Made by a program: the position numbers and the translations under genes. DNA of 64,000 bases, taken from Planctomycetota bacterium (GTDB lineage: Bacteria > Planctomycetota > Planctomycetia > Pirellulales > UBA1268). The notes below the pieces were generated by a model. That model did not search any database, was not told where the DNA came from, and was given only the letters and a program-made list of their open reading frames with translations. The stretch is from positions 244 to 64,243 of the forward strand of contig JAPOIM010000009.1 in the NCBI GenBank assembly GCA_029978905.1, in the 5' to 3' direction. Positions 47,507-55,896 of this stretch are shown piece after piece (position 1 is the first letter of the stretch; every line of letters starts with the position of its first letter).

Positions 47507-50443
47507 ATGACCACCTCGTATTCGTGGAGGGCGGCCCGTGCCCAGTGGCGTCGCGGCGTAGTGAGATCGGTTTCTCGCCTGTCCGTGCTCCTTGTCGTGT
47601 TGGCGGTGGCGCTGGCCGCCTGGCTGCCCATCGCGGTCGCGGAACTGCCTGAGCCGATCCTGACCGCGATCGCGCCGCCTGGTGGCAGGCAAGGGGAGAG
47701 CGTCGAGGTTGTGCTCGCAGGCGAAGACCTCGACGAGGTGCACGCCATGGTGTTCTCGCATCCGGGGATCTCGGCCGCTCCGGTCATGGCCGACGCGACG
47801 GAGTTCGATCCGGAGCCGAGGCCCTTGGCGGGCAAGATGACCGTGGCGATCGGGGCTGACGTGCCTCCCGGAATCTATGAAGCCTCGGCGATCGGCCGCT
47901 TTGGCGTGAGCAGCCCCAGGCGATTTGTGGTGGGACGCTCGCAAGAGTTTCGAAAGACAGGGCCGATCGAGGCGGCCGAGAAGGCGCTGCCACTGCCGCT
48001 CGATGCGGTGGTCAACGCGGCGGCCGATGCCAATGCGGCGGACCACTATGCAATAGAGTGTCAGGCCGGGCAGCGGCTGCACCTCGAACTGTGGGCCAAC
48101 CGGCTCGACTCGCGCATCGATCCGCTTCTGGAGGTGCGAGGGCCTGACGGTCGGTTGGTTGAAGTCGCCGCCGACGTGATCCATGGCGATCCGGTCATTG
48201 ACCTGACGACCGTGGCCTCCGGCCGGCATGTGGTGCGGGTGCACGATCGATACGCCCGTGGCGGTGGGGAGTTTTTCTATCGGCTTGGTGTCTCAACGGG
48301 GCCTGTCGTGGTGGCCGTGTTTCCGGCCGCAGCAGAGCCGGGGCAGCCAGCAAAGATCACGCTGATGGGGCGTGGCCTGGGCGAAGGGGCCGTGCCCATG
48401 CCTGGCGACGACGGACGAGGACTCGAGCAAAAGTCGATCGACGTCGATCCTAGTCAGATCGGCTTCGACGATCCTGCAACCCCGCCTGGTCGGTTGCTCG
48501 CACCGCGCGATGCGGCTGCCGATCTGGTGCCGCTTCGCGGGGGGCTGTTTGACGAGCTCCCGAGCCCACCCACCGTGTTGCAGGTCGACCTCGATATCGT
48601 GCCAGAGGTGGAGCCCAACGATGGCGAGGATCAGCCACAGCTTGTGCCACGGCCGGCGGCGATTGCGGGGCGTTTTCACCCACGCGGTGACCGCGACTGC
48701 TTTGCGTTCGATGCCGCAGCCGGGGAGGTGATCACGCTCGATCTCTTTTCACGGAGGTTGGGGAGTGAGAGCGATGCGGCGATCAAAGTGGAGCGGTTGT
48801 CGTTTGATGACAACGGTGGAGTGACTGCCCACGAGATCTCCTTTGCTGACGACGGCCCGCAGGAGTTTCAGGGGGCGATGGTCGATCAGCCCACACTCGA
48901 TCCTCAGATCACCTTCACCGCGGACACGACCGCAACCTATCGAGTGACGGTAAAGGATTTGGCGGTGGACTCGGTGGCCAGCCCGGCTGCGAGCTACGTG
49001 CTCTCCATCAGGCCCCCGGCACCAGACTTTGAACTGCTCGCCCTGGTGGCCCGACCCGATCGAGGCGATGCCAGCAAACTGTATGCCTGCGCTCCGACGC
49101 TCGCGGCTGGCGGGACGGTCGCGCTTGATCTGCTGCTCGTGCGGCAGGACGGCTTCGCTGGAGACGTGACGATCACCGCAGAGAACCTGCCGGCTGGCGT
49201 CACGGCGGTGCCGGTGGTGATCGCGGGCGGGGCTCGTCGTGGGGTGGTGGTGTTGCAGGCTGCCGACGATGCCCAACCTCTCGAGCAAGAGATTCGCATC
49301 GTTGGTCGAGCGATGGTCGCTGGCAGCGAGGTGGCCAAGGTGGCACGGTCCGCCACGCTTCGCTGGAAGGTCAACAACGCCAACGAACCGCAGTTGGTTC
49401 GGCAGACGGAAGGGGTGCGTGTGGCGGTGACGGCCGATGCGGCTCCGGTCACCCTGCGGCCGAAGGAGTCGACGACTTTTGAGACGTCGCGCGGTGGCAA
49501 ACTTTCGATCCCCTTCGACGTGATTCGACGGCCTGGCGTGAAAGGTCCGTTGGCGTTGACGCCGATCGCGTACCCCGCCGAGATGAAACTGCCCGACGCC
49601 CTGAAGGTGCCGGAGGTGAAGTTTGAAGAACCGCAACTCGCCGAAGGGGAAACGTCGCCGCCGCCCGCGAGCGGGGAAGTGGCCGTGGATGTCGAACCAG
49701 GTGTGGCCCCCGGGGTGTACACCGTCACGCTTCAGGGGGTGGCGAAGTACGCCTTCTCGCGAAACCCTCAAGCCGCCGAGCGGGCCAAGGCCGATCTCGA
49801 ACGAGTGACGGCGGCCACCCAGCAGCGGGCGGAAGCGGTTGAGGCATCGAAGACGGCGCTGGCGACTGCGGAGAAGGTGGTCGCCGACGCGCAGGCGGCT
49901 GGCAACGAGCCTCCTCCCGAGATGCTCGCCACACGTGATTCGGCTCAAAAAGCGGTGGCCGACGCGGAGGCGGCCTTCAAGGCTGCTGAGGAGGAGCGGG
50001 GGCGCCGTGAAAAGGTGGCGACGGATGCGGCCGCGGCTTCGGCTGCGAAAGACATCGATGTGCCTGTGTTGCTGCCACCACTCACGGTGGTCGTCGCCGA
50101 TGCTCCTGTGTCGATGACGACAAGCCCGGATGGGGTGGCCGTCGCCGCGGGCACCGCCGGGGAAATGAAGATTGCCGTGGAACGGAAGTACGGGTTTGCC
50201 GGGCCCGTCACGATCGAGGCGGTCGCCGCCTCGCCAGTGGAAGGCCTTGGTCTGGCGGCCGCGACAGTTGCTGCAGAAGCCACAGAGGGAGTTGTGGCGA
50301 TCACCACCACGGAGGCCACGCCTCCCGGAAGCCACACGGTCACACTCAAGGGGAAGGTGAGTTTCTTCGACAGGGAAGTCGCGTTTGAGCGGCAGGTGCC
50401 GCTGATTGTTTCTGCCCGAGTCCAGGAGTCGCCGCAACCATGA
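47507..50443 (+). CDS. Secreted protein with IPT/PPC-like beta domains and Ala-rich coiled coil
   Basis: N-terminal signal LSVLLVVLAVALAAWLPIAVA; PPC-type ADHYAIECQAGQRLHLELWANRLDSRIDPLLEVRGPDG and RDCFAFDAAAGEVITLDLFSRRLGS. ATGA overlap with next gene. Confidence 0.82.
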   Translation: MTTSYSWRAARAQWRRGVVRSVSRLSVLLVVLAVALAAWLPIAVAELPEPILTAIAPPGGRQGESVEVVLAGEDLDEVHAMVFSHPGISAAPVMADATEFDPEPRPLAGKMTVAIGADVPPGIYEASAIGRFGVSSPRRFVVGRSQEFRKTGPIEAAEKALPLPLDAVVNAAADANAADHYAIECQAGQRLHLELWANRLDSRIDPLLEVRGPDGRLVEVAADVIHGDPVIDLTTVASGRHVVRVHDRYARGGGEFFYRLGVSTGPVVVAVFPAAAEPGQPAKITLMGRGLGEGAVPMPGDDGRGLEQKSIDVDPSQIGFDDPATPPGRLLAPRDAAADLVPLRGGLFDELPSPPTVLQVDLDIVPEVEPNDGEDQPQLVPRPAAIAGRFHPRGDRDCFAFDAAAGEVITLDLFSRRLGSESDAAIKVERLSFDDNGGVTAHEISFADDGPQEFQGAMVDQPTLDPQITFTADTTATYRVTVKDLAVDSVASPAASYVLSIRPPAPDFELLALVARPDRGDASKLYACAPTLAAGGTVALDLLLVRQDGFAGDVTITAENLPAGVTAVPVVIAGGARRGVVVLQAADDAQPLEQEIRIVGRAMVAGSEVAKVARSATLRWKVNNANEPQLVRQTEGVRVAVTADAAPVTLRPKESTTFETSRGGKLSIPFDVIRRPGVKGPLALTPIAYPAEMKLPDALKVPEVKFEEPQLAEGETSPPPASGEVAVDVEPGVAPGVYTVTLQGVAKYAFSRNPQAAERAKADLERVTAATQQRAEAVEASKTALATAEKVVADAQAAGNEPPPEMLATRDSAQKAVADAEAAFKAAEEERGRREKVATDAAAASAAKDIDVPVLLPPLTVVVADAPVSMTTSPDGVAVAAGTAGEMKIAVERKYGFAGPVTIEAVAASPVEGLGLAAATVAAEATEGVVAITTTEATPPGSHTVTLKGKVSFFDREVAFERQVPLIVSARVQESPQP

Positions 50444-53400
50444 CCTGCATCGTGATGACCGCTCACTTTCGGCGCACGCCCCTCTTTGCCCGTCTTTCCT
50501 TCACCGCCTGTGCCACGCTCACTGCCGTCGTGGTCGCCTCGTTCGTGGTTCCTCACCCCGTACAGGCTCAGGAAGAGGGGCTGCCTGTGGCGGTCATTGA
50601 GCGGGATGCTTCGGTTCGCTACCAGGACGAGATTGTGCCGATGCTGTCGGCCAACTGCACCGCGTGCCACAACGAAAAGGTGACCGAAGGTGGGCTCTCG
50701 ATGGATTCGCTCGAGCGGATTGTCGCTGGAGGTGATTCTGGGCCGGGCGTCGTGGCAGGCAACGCGTCGGAAAGCCTGCTCTTTCTCAGGGCCGCCCACC
50801 GTCTCGACGATGCGATGCCGCCTGAAGACAACGGCGTTGGTGCGGTGAACCTGTCGCCCGAGCAGCTTGGGCTCCTCCAACGGTGGATCGACGAAGGGGC
50901 TCAGGCTGGGCCGTTAGCGATGCGGCCCGTCGACTGGAAGCCGCTTCCGCCCGGGGTAGGCGGGGTGTTGGCGGTGGCGCTCTCCGGTGATGGGCGGGTG
51001 ACGGCCGCGGCACGCGGTGGGCGGGTGACGCTCTACGACACGCGGTCCGGGGGCAGGCTTACGTCGGGGGCGGGAGAGGCTGCTGCCACCTCGAGTCTGG
51101 TCGACCCCACGCTCGTGACGGCAAGTGACGAGGGGAGTGGGCTGGCTCACGCGGATGTGGTGACCGCGATGGCTTTTTCGCCCGTGGACGATCTTTTGGC
51201 GACGGGCTCGTTTCGCACGATCAAACTCTGGGCTCGGAATGCGGTGGGGAAACTTGCCGACATCCCAGGGTCTGGAGGCGGGGTGTTGCTGGGCGTGGCC
51301 GACAGCCCCAAGGGAATCGCCGCGATTGGCCTCGCAGATGGCCGGGTCGCCATCGCCGACGTTGCCGCACCGAACGTCGCCGAGACGCTTCGCATCCTTG
51401 GCACCCCTGGCCCAGCGGCGGTGGCGGGAGTGCTGTCAGCGGATGCGTCCACGCTCTACGTTGCCGCACAAGACAACTCCCTGACGGCCTACCGCCTTGA
51501 GGATGGTGCGATCATTGGTCGCCTGCTGCGGCCACTGGCGATCAGCGCCCTCGTCCTCGCGCACGGTGAGAGCCAGTTGGTCAGTTCCGAAGCCGACGGC
51601 TCGCTGCGCTGCTGGAAACTCCCCCTGCCTGCTGTCGAGGAAACCGCGGCGCCGGCGGAACTGGTGCGCGAGATTGCTGGAGCAGCCTTCCCGGTGACTG
51701 CGATGCGGGAAGTGCCAGGTTTCTCTGGCCAGGTGCTTGCGGGGTGTGCGGATGGGGTGGTGCGGCTTTGGAACCTCGCCGACGGGGGACTGGTCCGCGA
51801 GTTTCCCCACGGTGGGGCTGTCGCGTCGTTGGCGGTCAACCACGATGGCACGCGGTTGGCCACGGTGGGGGGCGTGCCTGGCGTGAAGGTCTGGAGTCTC
51901 GCTGATGCCGCGCTCATCACGCACACCCAAGGCGATCACGAACTCGCGGATCGCTTGGCTCGCCTCGATGCCGACCTGCGGGTGCTCGGCCAGGACGGCG
52001 ACTATGCCAAGGCTCAGGTGACGGCGGCCGAAGAGGCGAAGACGAAGGCAGCCGAAGAACTGAAGCAGATGCAGGAAAAGCTCGCGGCGGCGGAGAAAGA
52101 CGCCACGGAAAAAGGAGAGACAGCTGCTGCGGCCACGGCGGCTCGCGAAGAAGCCGATCGCGTGGCGGCTGGTGCCGTGGCCGCCGTGCCATTGGCTGAA
52201 GCCGCTGTTGAGGCGGCCAAGATGGTTGTGGCAGAAGCGACCGCAGCCGTGGAGGCTGCCGCTGCCAGCCGGGCAAGTTTTGTGAAGGCCACGGAAGGTG
52301 CTGCGGATGCGGCCGAGGCCTTAAAGCCGCTCGATGCGGCAGTGGAGGCGGCGGCTGCAGCCAAAGCGGCAGCCGAGGCTGCGGTGGCAGCAGCCGAAGG
52401 TCAGGTGCCGCGGTCGAAGGCTCGCGTCGATGAGACCGCGAAGATGGTCGAGGAGCAGAAGAAGGCCGAGACGGCGGCCGTCGACGCCTCCAAGGCTTCC
52501 GAAACCGCGCTCACATCGGCTCGACGCGACCACGATTTCGCTACCGCACAGGTGGCGCGGGCCGACGAGGCGTTGCCGCAGCGACAGGCTGAACTGACCG
52601 CGCTTGAGGCCAAGCGAACAGACGTCGAAGCGGAACGGAACGGACTCGCCGAGGGACAACCGGCAGCGATGCATCCTTTTGTGAGCGTGAGCTTTCGACG
52701 GGATGGAAGTCGCGTGCTGTGCCTTGACCCGCACGGGAGCGTGCTTGAGTGCGGCGGGCTCGATGGCCTTCCGCGGCGGCGGATGTCGGTGGCCGCGGGT
52801 GCCGTCACTCTCGCGGCCACGGCTGATCACCGGCTCCTGGTGTGTGGTGGGCCCGATTTTGCTTCGGTGTGGGATGCAAGTGATCGGTGGACGCTGCTGC
52901 GCACCATAGGTGGTGAGCAGGTTCCGCCAGCGATCGACGATGACCCAACGGGCCCGCCGGTCGATGCGGTGCTCGCGCTTGCCTTTTCTCCCGACGGAAC
53001 GTTTCTGGCCTCGGGGAGTGGCCGCGCGAGTCGTGGTGGCGAGATCAAACTCTGGAACGTGGCCGACGGCACGCTTGTGCGGAGCCTTGTTCAGCCCCAC
53101 TCCGACACCGTGGTCTCGCTCGCCTTTTCGCGAGACGGAGCCTCGCTCGCTTCCGGAGGGACCGATCGGCTCGCCAAGATGCATGACGTGGCCAGTGGAG
53201 CCACGGTGAAGAGCTTTGAAGGCCACACGGGCCACGTCCTGGGAGTTGCCTGGCAGGCCAATGGTCGACGGCTGGTGACTGCCGGAGCCGACAATGTGCT
53301 CAAAGTCTGGGACGTGACGACGGGTGAACAGCAGCGAACGATCGGCGGCCTCGGACGCGAGGCGACGGGTGTGCGGTTTCTCGGCGAAGGAGAGGAAATC

Positions 53401-53613
53401 GCAGCCACCTCAGGCGATGCCACCGTCCGCGTCTTCAACGCGGCATCCGGCGGCGAGGTCCGGCGGCTGCAGGGCGCGGGCGACTTCGTGCAGTCCATCG
53501 CGGTTGCTGGTTCGACGCTCGCAGTCGGAAGCCAAGACGGCCGCATGCTGATCTGGGCGGTCGAGAACCCGCAGCCCATGCACACCCTCGAACCGTCGCC
53601 GGCTCGCGACTGA
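50440..53613 (+). CDS. N-terminal planctomycete cytochrome c domain + WD40 repeats + long Ala-rich coiled coil + second WD40 set
   Basis: MLSANCTACHNEKVTEGGLSMDSLE; WD40 blades on both sides (VRLWNLADGGLVREFPHGG; VLKVWDVTTGEQQRTIGG); about 240-aa Ala/Glu/Lys-rich helix between them. Confidence 0.9.
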   Translation: MTCIVMTAHFRRTPLFARLSFTACATLTAVVVASFVVPHPVQAQEEGLPVAVIERDASVRYQDEIVPMLSANCTACHNEKVTEGGLSMDSLERIVAGGDSGPGVVAGNASESLLFLRAAHRLDDAMPPEDNGVGAVNLSPEQLGLLQRWIDEGAQAGPLAMRPVDWKPLPPGVGGVLAVALSGDGRVTAAARGGRVTLYDTRSGGRLTSGAGEAAATSSLVDPTLVTASDEGSGLAHADVVTAMAFSPVDDLLATGSFRTIKLWARNAVGKLADIPGSGGGVLLGVADSPKGIAAIGLADGRVAIADVAAPNVAETLRILGTPGPAAVAGVLSADASTLYVAAQDNSLTAYRLEDGAIIGRLLRPLAISALVLAHGESQLVSSEADGSLRCWKLPLPAVEETAAPAELVREIAGAAFPVTAMREVPGFSGQVLAGCADGVVRLWNLADGGLVREFPHGGAVASLAVNHDGTRLATVGGVPGVKVWSLADAALITHTQGDHELADRLARLDADLRVLGQDGDYAKAQVTAAEEAKTKAAEELKQMQEKLAAAEKDATEKGETAAAATAAREEADRVAAGAVAAVPLAEAAVEAAKMVVAEATAAVEAAAASRASFVKATEGAADAAEALKPLDAAVEAAAAAKAAAEAAVAAAEGQVPRSKARVDETAKMVEEQKKAETAAVDASKASETALTSARRDHDFATAQVARADEALPQRQAELTALEAKRTDVEAERNGLAEGQPAAMHPFVSVSFRRDGSRVLCLDPHGSVLECGGLDGLPRRRMSVAAGAVTLAATADHRLLVCGGPDFASVWDASDRWTLLRTIGGEQVPPAIDDDPTGPPVDAVLALAFSPDGTFLASGSGRASRGGEIKLWNVADGTLVRSLVQPHSDTVVSLAFSRDGASLASGGTDRLAKMHDVASGATVKSFEGHTGHVLGVAWQANGRRLVTAGADNVLKVWDVTTGEQQRTIGGLGREATGVRFLGEGEEIAATSGDATVRVFNAASGGEVRRLQGAGDFVQSIAVAGSTLAVGSQDGRMLIWAVENPQPMHTLEPSPARD

Positions 53614-53671
53614 GTTGTCGGCGTTCGCGTTGCGTTCGAGCGTTCGCCGGCTCTTCGCTGCCGTGCGTCTG

Positions 53672-55018
53672 CTAGATCAGTTCCGAGATGGGCTGATGTT
53701 CGACGAGGTACTGAGGCCGCCCGGTCATATCAATGATCGTCGTGTTGGCGGTGGACAGGCCCAGTGCGTGGTAGAGGGTCGCGGTGATTTCTTGCATGTG
53801 CACCGGGCGATCGGTGGCGTGTTCACCAAGCCGGTTGGTAGCACCGATGACCTGGCCGGTTCGGAGCCCGCCGCCGGCCAACAGGGCGGTGCTCACCTGA
53901 GGCCAGTGGTCGCGGCCGGCTTGCGGGTTGATCTTGGGCGTCCGCCCAAACTCTCCCCAGACCACAATGGTGACGTCGTCGATCATGCCGCGTTCGGTCA
54001 AGTCGTCGATCAGCGCTGAGAGACACTGATCCAGTTTGCCGCCGTGGTCGCGGACGAGGTCAAAGTTCTTGCCGTGGCTGTCCCAACGCCCGTAGCTCAA
54101 ACTGACGACGCGAACGCCAGCCTCGATCAGCCGACGGGCGATCAGCAAGTGGTCGTTGCAGGTCGGGGCACCGTCGTACTGATACTGATACGGCTTCCCG
54201 TCTCCGTAGGCCGCGCGGACTTTCGGGTCTTCCTGCTCAAGATCGAGGGCGTCGAGAAGCCGGCTTCCGGTGAGCACATCAAAGGCTCGCTGGCCGAAGC
54301 TGTCCATGCCGTCGAGGATGCCTGAGGCATCGACATCCCGGCGAAGCGTGTCGAGACCGGCGAGGAGTTGCTGCCGGTCGCGAAGCCGGTCCAGCGACAT
54401 CGATCGCAGGGTCATGTTTTCGAGGTCGCGTCCTTCCGGCTTAAACGGAGCAAAGGCTGGGCCGAGGAAGCCCGCGGTGCCCGAGTCCGACCAGGGGCGG
54501 TGGCTCGTCGGGGCGGCGAGGCCGACGAATGGCGGCACGGAGGGGTCGACGGGGCCCGCCAAGCGCGACACAACCGCGCCCATCGAGGGGCGACCACCAA
54601 TCGATCGCAGGCTGCTCTCAGACCACCCCGTCATGCACTGAAAAGAGGCGTGGGCACCTTCGCAGCCAACCACCGACCGGATGACGGCACAGCGATCCAT
54701 CCGCTGCGCGAGTTGCGGAAACACTTCACAGATTTCGATGCCGGGCACGTTGGTGCCGATTGGGCGAAACTCGCCGCGAATCTCACTCGGGGCGTCGGGC
54801 TTGAGGTCCCAGAGGTCCTGATGCGGCGGGCCACCACCCAGGAAAATGTTGATCAGTGCCTTGTGACGATGGGCCGCAGGAGAAGACGACGCCTCCGCCT
54901 GCCGCATGACTTGAGCCAGGGAAAGCCCCCCACAGCCAAACGAGAGTCCACCAATCGTCAGGAAGTCACGGCGACTGCCCCTGCAGAGCCGCTGCTTTCC
55001 TCCAAAAAATGAGAGCAT
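53672..55018 (-). CDS. DUF1501 family protein with twin-arginine signal
   Basis: GSRRDFLTIGGLSFGCGGLSLAQ; FLGGGPPHQDLWDLKPDAP; WGEFGRTPKINPQAGRDHWP. Confidence 0.95.
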   Translation of the reverse strand: MLSFFGGKQRLCRGSRRDFLTIGGLSFGCGGLSLAQVMRQAEASSSPAAHRHKALINIFLGGGPPHQDLWDLKPDAPSEIRGEFRPIGTNVPGIEICEVFPQLAQRMDRCAVIRSVVGCEGAHASFQCMTGWSESSLRSIGGRPSMGAVVSRLAGPVDPSVPPFVGLAAPTSHRPWSDSGTAGFLGPAFAPFKPEGRDLENMTLRSMSLDRLRDRQQLLAGLDTLRRDVDASGILDGMDSFGQRAFDVLTGSRLLDALDLEQEDPKVRAAYGDGKPYQYQYDGAPTCNDHLLIARRLIEAGVRVVSLSYGRWDSHGKNFDLVRDHGGKLDQCLSALIDDLTERGMIDDVTIVVWGEFGRTPKINPQAGRDHWPQVSTALLAGGGLRTGQVIGATNRLGEHATDRPVHMQEITATLYHALGLSTANTTIIDMTGRPQYLVEHQPISELI

Positions 55019-55165
55019 GCTTTCCCTCCCGATGGCAGAAATCGCCGCACCTGCGGGACGATCACCAGCCTCAAAGTATACCCCAGCGGCGGCTGGCCCG
55101 GCGACCGGACTTGGCCGCCCTTCGTGCGGAAGGGGAACCCGCGAGGGGGAGAAAAGCCTGCGGCA

Positions 55166-55732
55166 CTACTGGCTGGTGAGCCGATTTCGCAGCGACCAGC
55201 CGCCCGCCGCAAAGGTGATGCCGCTCGAGAGCAGGTTGATGCCGATGAAAATTCCTAGCAGGACCTCCTTCTCGGCCGGTTCGCTCACCAGCAGCACGAT
55301 ACCCAGGGCCGCAGTCACGATGCCGTCAAACAGGAGCCATCCTCGCGGAAAATCGCTGCCGATAAGCATGGTCGCCGACAGTTTTGTGCTCGCTTCCATC
55401 AGCAGGATGATCGCCAGGAAAATCACCAGCGCGCCGGCGGCCTCGTGGGGCATCAGGAGCATCGCCACGCCGAGCATGGTGGCCAGCACCCCGGACACGA
55501 GGGTCAGCCAGAAGCCGCGCCAGGTGAAGGTCATCGCCGTCATCGCGATCTGAGAGGCGCCACCCATAATCAGGGTGATCCCACAAAATGCAGCCACCGC
55601 GGCAGCAGCCACCCAAGGGGCGGCGATTGAGGCCAGGCCCAAGACGATCAGCACGCCCCCTAAGCCCATCGACCACGTGGCAAGCCGGACGAGCATGGAG
55701 GGGGGAGAGTCGGGGGAGGATGAAAGACTCAT
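55166..55732 (-). CDS. HdeD/DUF308 family membrane protein
   Basis: Six hydrophobic helices with GVLIVLGLASIAAPWVAAAAVAAFCGITLIMGGASQI repeat pattern. Start chosen at MSLSSSPDSPPSMLVRL. Confidence 0.8.
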   Translation of the reverse strand: MSLSSSPDSPPSMLVRLATWSMGLGGVLIVLGLASIAAPWVAAAAVAAFCGITLIMGGASQIAMTAMTFTWRGFWLTLVSGVLATMLGVAMLLMPHEAAGALVIFLAIILLMEASTKLSATMLIGSDFPRGWLLFDGIVTAALGIVLLVSEPAEKEVLLGIFIGINLLSSGITFAAGGWSLRNRLTSQ

Positions 55733-55846
55733 CACGGCAGTTCCTCGGTGATCCTTCGGGGGGAAACCGTGCGAGAGTTTAGCAGACGGCGGGGTTCGTC
55801 CACTGCCGCCAGCAACGCGAATCGCGTCTGCCGACTCGGGTGTTCG

Positions 55847-55876
55847 TTGACCCTTGGTCGAAAGTCGTGCTACTGT
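55847..55876 (+). promoter_or_regulatory. Putative sigma70-type promoter of kinase gene
   Basis: TTGACC (55847-55852), 18-nt spacer, TACTGT (55871-55876), followed by aaggag and ATG at 55897. Confidence 0.4.
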
Positions 55877-55896
55877 CGAATTCAAGGAGATCGCGG

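Noticed and set aside
46736-48244. 502-aa minus-strand ORF
   Set aside because: Antisense across two supported + genes; no signal, no motif.
48749-50437. 562-aa minus-strand ORF
   Set aside because: Antisense to the PPC/coiled-coil gene; composition (H/R/G-rich) typical of a shadow frame.
51930-52670. Repetitive gcggc/gaggc-rich DNA considered as a tandem repeat array
   Set aside because: No fixed repeat unit; explained by Ala/Glu/Lys codons of a coiled coil.
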